Origin: Apostichopus leukothele
Lineage: Eukaryota > Echinodermata > Holothuroidea > Aspidochirotida > Stichopodidae
DNA length: 30,346 nt
NCBI GenBank assembly: GCA_010014835.2
Contig: JAAAKB020000017.1
Span: forward strand, 437,699 to 468,044
Direction: 5' to 3'
Part shown: piece by piece, positions 23,271-30,346 of the stretch
How the letters are laid out: each line of letters starts with the position of its first letter
How positions within the stretch are numbered: position 1 is the stretch's first letter
Translations under genes and position numbers: made by a program
The notes under the pieces: model-generated
What the model saw: only the letters and a program-made list of their open reading frames with translations
Database searches by the model: none
What the model was told of the DNA's origin: nothing

Positions 23271-23326
23271 CAGTAATGTCATACATCAGTAATGTCATAC
23301 ATCAGTAATGTCATTCATCAGTAATA
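23271..23326 (+). repeat. 16-bp tandem repeat, about 3.5 copies
   Basis: The unit CAGTAATGTCATACAT starts at 23271, 23287, 23303 (one change) and 23319 (partial). Confidence 0.95.
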
Positions 23327-23439
23327 TACAATATTCTACTGCTGCAGTTCCTCCACCCATAGAAAATATTCCTGGGATACTCTGAAAACTGAGCTGTTGC
23401 AGGACCTCACCTAAGGCGCACTGAACACAATTAACAATA

Positions 23440-23593
23440 ATTCAGCCACACAAATGTGCCAAGTTACCTACATTCAGCCACACAAATGCGCCAAGTTACC
23501 AGGCGCGTACCAGGCGTGTAGCCTTGGCAAATTCCTGGCTACGCGCCTGCAAGTTACCCACATTCAGCCACACCAATGCCCCAAGTTACCCAC
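23440..23593 (+). repeat. Three-copy 32-bp tandem repeat interrupted by a transposon
   Basis: Units run ATTCAGCCACAC to AAGTTACC(T/C)AC. Unit one is 23440-23471 and unit three is 23562-23593. Unit two (from 23472) is split by the 50-bp insertion at 23500-23549. Removing the insertion and one 8-bp flank restores an exact 32-bp unit. Confidence 0.95.
23500..23549. mobile_element. 50-bp hAT-like miniature transposon
   Basis: The element begins CAGGCGCGTACC and ends GGCTACGCGCCTG, imperfect terminal inverted repeats. It is flanked by identical 8-bp duplications CAAGTTAC (23492-23499 and 23550-23557). The 8-bp duplication and CAG/CTG ends point to the hAT superfamily. It shares its terminus with the fragment ending at 16462. 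At 50 bp it is little more than its own ends and cannot encode anything. Confidence 0.75.
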
Positions 23594-25797
23594 TTTCCAT
23601 GTACAGTGTATCCTTCCAACTTCATTGATAATCATATTCACCTGCACAATTACTAGTTACTCTGTAAAATATACAGAAATAGGGAGTTACTTGTAGATCT
23701 GTTCCACTATATATGCTATCAAACTCTCCCTTTTGGTTTCCCGAAAGGGAAAACTATGAAGTCACTTTTACCGACCTTGCAAAATTAATAGGGAGACCAT
23801 GGATTACAAAGTCGGCAATGACTATAACGTGGATATTAATTCGGTTATTACTATTACGCCTAGATTCGTCCAACACTGCAACACACAGAAATGCTGTACT
23901 TTAAGACGAATACTTCGTTATTCGGTCAGCGATGGCAAGACCGCATTTCTCAGAAAGGTTGCTAATAATAAAATTGTAGGGTCTGCACTACTTATCAATG
24001 TTAGAAAAAAAAATTCAATAGGTTGATAAAAGTATCAAAGGAACATTAACATTGTACTTGGTACTATTAAATTAGTAAATGTTGATAATATTATGTAGTT
24101 AACATGTCTTTATATGTTAAAATATGTTGTGTTTGATACAGCAATTGTTAACCCCCTATACAGTAGTCCATGTACCTGACACTTTTCGGCTGGATATTAC
24201 GTGCCATCCTTACGCATTACGTGTAGAAAACCTCCGACAAATCTTACACTGTACAGGTACAGAGCCTTATGTATAGAGAGAGTTAATAGCCAACTGCATA
24301 ACCCAACTGACTGGTCAAGAGATTTCAGCACTCACTGGCCACCACTATATACGGCTGTACAGGTAGGACCAATACCACCATTTTTACATATTCGGGGAAA
24401 CATTTCATACTGTAGTTTAGATTACCATGGGCAGCATGCTGGCAATGCAGGAAGTAACATAAGCCTCAAATTTACAAACCTTCATTCTGTGGTTTGATGG
24501 TAATGTAGGAATTGGATTTCCATCTCTACACATCAATACAATTTGTAACAAGGTGTACAGTAGGTGGATCCACATGATCTTGTAATACTAACAATGTAAA
24601 CAAAAGCAGGGTATCCCTCAAACCTATGACTCATTTGTATGTTTTGGTAACCCCAAAACTAGAACCGGAAACTTTTTACCCCATGACGAAGGTTTTTTTC
24701 TCAATAGTTTACTTTGTGCACACATGGGGTACCTCTGATGGGTTTTTTTTTTTTTCTGTATGGTCAACCAACGTTACCAAATATCTTTTGTTCATTAGTG
24801 TTGCAGTCTATATAATTCCAACACATCTGTTGCTGAGTCATGCTAAGTTGGTTAGAGGGCACACACTCACCAGACAAAGGTACTTTCTACTCTCTACTCT
24901 TGTCAGATGCACTTTCAAATACGTGCCTTTCAACACCATTCTTTTATAATTATGAGTGGCGTGTAAACTGCATTCATGAGTCATTTTGTTTCTGTTTTGG
25001 GGATGGAAAAGTAGAGACTAAAAAAGCCTTGAACCCTCATGATCAGTGGCTTAATTCCATTCAAGAATAATTCTAGAAGTTCAAGTTCAAAGGAAAGTTT
25101 GGTTATTCTGGGTTGAAACAATTATTTGTACGACCACAGGTGACCATTGTGGGATAAGTGACCACCTATACAGGGGCGATTAATATTTCATTGTTCTGCT
25201 CAAGCGGTTAACTGAATTTTTTTATTATTATATTGCTTAGACGTGACTGTATCAGGGAAAAATGACTATAATTAAAAATAATAGTTATTTGAAACTGATT
25301 AACTTCAATAGCTGGAATGCTAAAAACTATTTTCAGCTCTCTTCGGCAGATAATAGTGTTCTATTTTGAGTAGCAAGTTACCCCATAGTTTATAAAAATT
25401 AATCTATTTATACATTCCACTATGAGATAACGGATTAATTAAGAATCACAACTACGGATTCCTTGAACAAGAATGGAATTACACATTGCAAAACTTTTTT
25501 ATTCCCTATGAAAACCAACCTAGAGTTTAAAGCAATATTAAACTGAGTAAAAATCCTAATATTATAACTGAAGTCAAAACTTGACAATGAATGGTGTACC
25601 AACAAATCCTATTTAAAGCTTACTACTAGAGAAGCTGAATTTTCGTGCAAATTTGCAACATTTTACAAAAAGTTGGCTGTAGAGATTAAATGTTGTCCTT
25701 TAGATTTGCTATAGAACTTCATCATTTAATATTTAAATTACCAACTAGGTGAGTTAAAGGATTCTGTAAATACAGACAAGAGCCCAACAGGCACTAT
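23594..25797. other. Noncoding sequence with no recognised gene
   Basis: The blocks 23730-24010 and 24170-24490 contain more CG dinucleotides than their surroundings and have short open frames, but none has a recognisable domain. TTTCCCGAAAGGGAAA (near 23740-23755) is a small hairpin with a GAAA loop. ATTACGTG occurs twice near 24195-24225. Three AP-1-type heptamers lie at 24627, 24834 and 24977; the second is within TGCTGAGTCA, which resembles a NF-E2/Maf site. Confidence 0.4.
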
Positions 25798-26520
25798 GGT
25801 TCCTTGCTTAGTGGAATATTTAAGTGTTGTATGTCATCACACAATATCATATTTATGCCCACAGGTACCAGCTATTAACCAACAAGTTCTGTATTCCAAG
25901 TTTGGATACAATCTGATTTAAGATTGTGGAATTATTGCAATTTTAACACATTGGCCCCTCCCGAAAAAAATTAGGCCAGATAAAATATTGTGCGTAAATG
26001 GTCCCAAAAGTATCTGGCCCAAACAAAGTGTCTCAAAAATATATTTGCCCCCCAATTGAACCGAAAAAAATGTGGGCCCATATGGCTAACAAAAATATTG
26101 GGTCCCACAAATTTGGGCCCAAATAATGTGTCACAGAATGCATAATAGGTGGAAATAAAATCTGGGCCTGCCCAGCCTGAAAATGGGCCTGGAAGTTTTT
26201 GGGGCCCAGATGGTCCCAAAACACTTAGGCCAGCTACTAGCCAACAACTCTATACCAAGTTTGGCTACAATCTTACGGTTGCAGAGTTATTGCTATGGAA
26301 ATATTTTTACGTTTGACCCCATAACCTTATTAAGATTCATTAGGTCAGCACCAAAAACGATAGGGCACACCTTGTCACTATTATACATATCTACAAGTAT
26401 GACAATATCCATCACTCCGTTGTGGAGTTATTGCGGACCCAAGCAAGGCTGACCGATGCAAACACATACATACACATGCCAACCTAACTGCATAGGTTCC
26501 TTTGCTTCCAGCAAGGAACC
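25798..26520. mobile_element. Dispersed repeat, possibly a non-autonomous element with short terminal inverted repeats
   Basis: The left end reads GGTTCCTTGCT (25798-25808) and the right end is its exact complement AGCAAGGAACC (26510-26520), where a local hairpin also forms. A segment GTACCAGCTATTAACCAAC (from 25865) recurs in diverged form at 26229 and again at 29194, so this is a repeat family. No target duplication was found, and the match of ends may owe something to the terminal hairpin. Superfamily unknown. The open frames here are repeat-derived. Confidence 0.5.
25950..26235. repeat. Degenerate GGCC-rich tract between two diverged copies of the same segment
   Basis: About a dozen GGCC, GGGCCC or GGTCCC words recur at irregular intervals of roughly 15-45 bases, separated by A-rich spacers. 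The tract lies inside the dispersed repeat, between its internal copies at 25865 and 26229. Confidence 0.7.
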
Positions 26521-27719
26521 AAAAACTCTCAAAGTTTGAAAGACGTACAGTTTTCAGATTTCTCTATTCCTGTAATACACAGTTACCAATCCAATCAGAC
26601 TCAGTTACGCAGTAGTCTCAGCATGGCTTGTTATTGTAGTGATTCATTGTTCCATGGCTAAGAATGGAAGTCCTTAAAATATCTAACCTGCAGAAATAAA
26701 AACTTGACCTACAATTTTGAAGAAGGGAAGGACAATTAGAGCGCTATAGGTAAACAGCATTCTCAGACTCACTGATGAATAATACATATGGTGAGTCAAG
26801 CCTGAAGTAAGAAAATATTAATCACATTCATTCGGTTTTGAAAAGAAAAGTTTACCATGATTTCCATATTCAGTACTACTTTATGGAATTACTTTGCATG
26901 GTGTAATGTTCTAATGTTACCAGTTAATAGGCTCTAGGTTGATGGGAAAGTGCAATCGTCGAGTCAGAGAGCAATGTTTATTTTTAGCTATTACTAGTAT
27001 TTTTCTCCGCCCTGTATAGGCTGAATCAGTCTAATAGCAAATTCAATTAAATTCAGTTACAAAATGAAAACACAATAAGGTATGTATGATGATGTAACAT
27101 GTTCAATATAAATCTTTACATATCACTTTTAAGACTTAATTTGAATTTCTGTTTTTATATTTAATCTCTTCTACTCCTTCTTCCTCTTCCCATCCTATAC
27201 TGATAATCTACTTACTTATTTTTATCCCTACTCTTTTAATTTCATACCTCAAAACATGAAAAACTAAAGAACAACTAAAAACTCCCTAATCGGGCTGAAT
27301 CAAATACCCCTCCATTCATTTTCCCATTTCTTTAATTTCTTAACTTTTCATTACCATTGTTCACCCAGCCAAATATTAATGTTTTTTCATACTATTCTTT
27401 CTGTTTCTCAGATGATTTTTGTTAAATATAGACACACCCCTAGATGGACTTTGTACCCCAACCAGCAGGTGAAGCAGCCAGACTCCTTTGTGCATAATCA
27501 GACAAAGCCTAAGCAAACCCTTGCAGAGCTGCCCGCTCAGCATATCTTTGTCATCTCGGCCAAGTTTCACAATGAATCATGACTGATAAACTCTGTCTTT
27601 ATCACATTACTATTTAATCCTATCACTGCCCATTCAATGCCTAATCAATACTTATTACCCAGCCTGATTCACACACATGTCCTTTGTCCTGGTGAGAAAT
27701 CATCTCACAGAGCCCAGAC
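26521..27719. other. Noncoding sequence, pyrimidine-rich in part
   Basis: No gene supported. 27150-27360 is CT-rich. Two opposing short open frames near 27376-27582 have no recognisable product. Confidence 0.5.
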
Positions 27720-28160
27720 CCCTTTGTCCACCTTTAACTGGGGATTTCCTCACAGTTTTACACGGTATGAGTCATCATCATCACCAGGTACAACAAACAT
27801 GTAGGTTTCACATGTCCATAAACCAGACCCACCACTCCTTAAAACCAGGCAAACCACTCGGATGGACTACTTTCTCACAGATGCATCCCTCCTGGAAACT
27901 TGAACGCTAAATTATAATCGCTGTCGTAACTCTGATTAAAGCAACATGTCTCCATCATTTCCAATTAACCCGAACCGATGCCCTTAGCGACAAATCAGCC
28001 TTTTCCCGAGGTTTATATCATGTACCATATCTTTGTTGTCCCAGGGATTTCCTTAGCTATGAGTCATTAACAAGCCTTTGTTCAAACTATGTTATCCTTT
28101 ACAAAGGATGTAAACAAAGAAAACACCGAGGCCATGTGAAATTTTATCAGTACATTCAAT
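27720..28160. promoter_or_regulatory. Candidate enhancer with NF-kB, AP-1, TCF/SOX and forkhead sites
   Basis: The block holds GGGGATTTCC (27740-27749, an exact NF-kB consensus) followed by ATGAGTCAT (27767-27775). It also holds GGGATTTCC (28044-28052) followed by ATGAGTCAT (28059-28067). CTTTGTTG (28031) and CTTTGTTC (28076) fit the TCF/LEF consensus. ATCCTTT-AC-AAAGGAT (28094-28109) is a perfect inverted pair, and TGTAAACA (28109-28116) is a forkhead site. It lies about 6.5 kb upstream of the candidate promoter. Motif matches are direct; enhancer activity is inferred. Confidence 0.35.
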
Positions 28161-28927
28161 GACGTTTCTGCTTGAAAGTGTGCAGGATTTACAAGTTCAT
28201 TAATTGCCCGGAGGGTGTGTGCTTTACGCACCATTTAACAATCCAGCATAGGTTTTCATAGCGACATTAATATCATAAGCATAGATTTTAGTCTGAGTCA
28301 CACCGACTAGATAGTAATTCTAGCATAAATCCAAAGAGCTGCAAAAACTGGTCAAAGAAATTCCATGTTTTTACATAAGGGACTTGAAATTCCTCTATAA
28401 TAACTCAAGAGCTATAAATCAGCCAGCAGTTAATATCATGAGTGATGAACTTTAGGCTACAAGAGAATAAAATCTATAAAGAACTGCGAGAGAAATTGAG
28501 ATTTCCTCAGGCAACACCCAGCTACTCAACCATGTGCAGAGCCTTTAACATTACATGGGTTTGAGTTCTATGAGTATTGTGTTAATTTAGAATGTGTATG
28601 ACAACAATTTTCCTTTTCAAAACCCTAAATAATACATAAAGTTTCAAATTTGAGTATTCTTGATAAATGAATCAGTCCTATTTGCTTTATGACAGCAACA
28701 TACCTGAATAAAAATTGCACAAATGAAACTATCATAAATACAATATTAAGGGCTGTATATAATTGTTCACATTTAGTTGCACTGAAATTGATCATTTCAA
28801 TGATTCCACAGTGGCTTCTAAGGAGTTAGGACTTCAATCAACTGGAGCATTTGTAGCCTTGATATAGTGGAGCAAACTAAAGACCAGTTGATGATGTCAA
28901 GCAGGCCAGGATACAATGTTGGATCTG
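28161..28927. other. Noncoding sequence, nothing recognised
   Basis: AT-rich with no supported gene or repeat. AP-1-type heptamer at 28294. Confidence 0.5.
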
Positions 28928-29556
28928 GTTTGGTGGATTAGATAAATGTCAGTGGCAGGCTCCTATTAAGGAGGTCAGGTGTACACGGTCAAGCTATTGT
29001 GATGCTACTAGGTGGATTGATACATGGTCAAGCTGTTGTGATGCTGTTAAGTGGATTAGATAAATGGTCAAGCTGTTGTGATGCTACTAGGTGGATTGAT
29101 ACATGGCCAAGCTGTTGTGATGCTGTTACGGTAGGTGGATTATATACATGAGCGAACTGTTGTGATGATGTTATGATTTCATCACACAATCACATGTACC
29201 AGCTATTAACCAACAACTGTATTCCAAGTTTGGATACAATCTGATTTAAGGTCGTGGAATTAATGCAATTTTAAAACTTTGGCCTCTCCCTAAACAAAAC
29301 TGTCTAAACTGTTGTGGCCAAGCTATTGTGATGCTACTAGGTGGGTTGATACATAAATGGTCAAGCTGTTGTGATGCTATTAGGTGGATTAAATACATGG
29401 TCAAGCTGCTGTGATGCTACTAGGTGGATTGATATATGGTCAAGCTGTTGTGATGCTGTTAGGTGGATTAAATACATGGTCAAGTTATTGTGATGCTACT
29501 AGGTGGACTGATATATGGTCAAGCTGTTGTGATGCTATTAGATGAATTAGATGTGG
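28928..29556 (+). repeat. Higher-order minisatellite of alternating 39- and 40-bp monomers
   Basis: Monomers start GGTCAAGCTGTTGTGATG. Type A continues CTACTAGGTGGATTGATACAT (39 bp) or close variants, and type B continues CTGTTAAGTGGATTAG and so on (40 bp). They alternate A-B-A-B before the inserted segment (starts 28987, 29026, 29066, 29105) and A-B-A-B-A-B after it, so the true repeat is a dimer of about 79 bp. The left edge is degenerate. Confidence 0.9.
29180..29306 (+). mobile_element. Fragment of the dispersed repeat inserted in the minisatellite
   Basis: About 90 bases from 29194 match the segment beginning at 25865 with only a few differences. AACTGTTGTG occurs on both sides (29155-29164 and 29307-29316); it may be a duplication or just the monomer sequence. 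The fragment lacks the ends of the 25798-26520 element. Confidence 0.7.
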
Positions 29557-30012
29557 CCATACATTTGCAAGTTTGGTAGTAAGCTATTGGTCTGTTATTG
29601 TCTAACACTGTTGCTACTTTAAGAACTCTGTACCATGAAAAATTAGAGGCGTTAACTCCTGAACTAATTTTTGGTGTAACGTTAAATCATGTTTATTTCA
29701 AATAGCCTATTAAGTCTATTAATATATTACCTTGTATACTGTGGCTGGTGATAAGACAATGCTCATACAGTAATTGGGCATTCTTGCTCTTGACAGGAAA
29801 CTTATCAATCACCCGATAAATTTACACAAAACAGAACAATATGGGTTGGTTGGACCATGGAGCTATTTCTGTAATAGCTCCATGGTTGGACTGGAAAAAC
29901 TAAGATCCCTTTGAAATGGGAATATGACCTGATACACAAAGGGGTGACTCATAATATAACCTCATACTTTAACAGCTTAAAGGAGTGCAACAGTACAATA
30001 TTGGAGAACTTC
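29557..30012. other. Noncoding sequence containing a palindromic insertion
   Basis: No gene recognised. Holds the palindrome at 29856-29884 and an AP-1-type heptamer at 29945. Confidence 0.5.
29856..29884. mobile_element. Ultra-short palindromic insertion (29 bp) with 7-bp flanking duplication
   Basis: The arm CATGGAGCTATT and its exact complement AATAGCTCCATG enclose a 5-base loop. The unit is flanked by identical GTTGGAC heptamers (29849-29855 and 29885-29891). The layout and the CA-GGAG/CTCC-TG ends parallel the insertion at 18865-18898. Confidence 0.55.
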
Positions 30013-30236
30013 AATGAGAGCAAACTGCTGCTGTGAGAGCTAATAATTTCAGTGAGAGCTAATAACTTCAGTGAGAGCTAATAACTTCAATGAGAGTTGA
30101 TAACTTCAATGAGAGTTAATAACTTCAGTGAGAGTTAATAACTTCAGTGAGAGCTGATAACTTCAGTGAGAGCTGATAACTTCAGTGAGAGCTGAACACC
30201 TCAGTGAGAGCTAATAACTTCAGTGAGAGCTAATAA
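30013..30236 (+). repeat. 19-bp tandem repeat array, about eleven copies
   Basis: The unit is GAGAGCTAATAACTTCAGT, with scattered C/T, A/G and G/A changes among copies. Not coding. Confidence 0.95.
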
Positions 30237-30253
30237 CAGGGTTCCCAGATAAC

Positions 30254-30346
30254 TCCCCTGGGCGATTTCCCCCCGGACGATTACCCCCCGGACGATTCCC
30301 CCTCGGACAATTCCCCCCAGGCAATTCCCAATCGTGACAATTGCCC
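30254..30346 (+). repeat. 15-bp C-rich tandem repeat running off the right edge
   Basis: The unit is close to GGACGATTCCCCCC plus one base, with at least five degenerate copies, continuing past the window. It begins within about 20 bases of the end of the 19-bp array. Confidence 0.9.

Noticed and set aside
23713-24497. Several plus-strand frames suggesting a small gene
   Set aside because: No shared frame, no recognisable protein features and no convincing splice sites; recorded as noncoding.
25971-26452. Overlapping open frames on both strands with repeated Gly-Pro
   Set aside because: They read through the GGCC-rich repeat tract; Gly-Pro simply reflects GGGCCC words.
27376-27910. Three short open frames near 27.4-27.9 kb
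   Set aside because: They overlap on both strands, have no domain, and fall in a block better explained as regulatory DNA.
28928-30346. Repeat arrays at the right end as a CRISPR-like array
   Set aside because: Repeats are contiguous without unique spacers, and the genome is clearly eukaryotic.
1-30346. tRNA, rRNA, retroviral or LTR elements
   Set aside because: No tRNA T-arm and A/B box pattern, no rRNA stretch, and no reverse transcriptase, capsid or long terminal repeat signature was seen on either strand.

Overview
The window looks like a piece of nuclear genome from a marine invertebrate. It is AT-rich, has an intron-bearing gene with GT-AG junctions, and contains one 100-base assembly gap (16108-16207), many tandem repeats and fragments of DNA transposons. 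The repeat style (hAT-like ends reading GGCTACGCGCCTG, and a dispersed repeat ending in an AGCAAGGAACC hairpin) reminds me of echinoderm genomes, perhaps a sea cucumber. That placement is an impression, not a demonstrated result.

One protein-coding gene is clear. It lies on the minus strand between about 8126 and 4446 and encodes a MAP-kinase phosphatase of the DUSP8/DUSP16 class (JNK/p38-directed dual-specificity phosphatases). Three consecutive coding exons fit together in phase. Exon 7794-8126 carries the end of the N-terminal rhodanese-like domain and the first half of the phosphatase domain. Exon 7150-7273 carries the catalytic HCLAGISRS loop. Exon 4446-6351 carries the end of the phosphatase domain and a very long Ser-rich tail ending in EMIEVS, which matches the extreme C-terminus of vertebrate DUSP8/16. 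The upstream exons for the rest of the rhodanese domain were not found.

Layout: 1-4445 is downstream sequence and probable 3' UTR. 4446-8126 is the recognised coding part. 8127 to about 21300 is probably the long 5' intron region; it holds an exon-like unassigned stretch near 12.0-12.25 kb, the assembly gap and a hAT-like transposon end. 21200-21345 has a GC box and TATA box on the minus strand and is a candidate promoter. 21.4-30.3 kb is intergenic and repeat-rich, with a telomere-hexamer minisatellite, a 50-bp hAT-like insertion inside a tandem repeat, a dispersed element, a higher-order 79-bp minisatellite and two arrays at the right edge.

The most interesting regulatory signal is an excess of AP-1 sites. 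I count 22 exact TGA(C/G)TCA sites, against about four expected from base composition, and six are the extended palindrome ATGA(C/G)TCAT. Two of those sit just after NF-kB-like sites at 27.7-28.1 kb. Because DUSP8/16 proteins switch off the JNK pathway that activates AP-1, this would fit a negative-feedback circuit, but that is inference. Two ultra-short palindromes flanked by 7-bp direct repeats are a second unusual feature.
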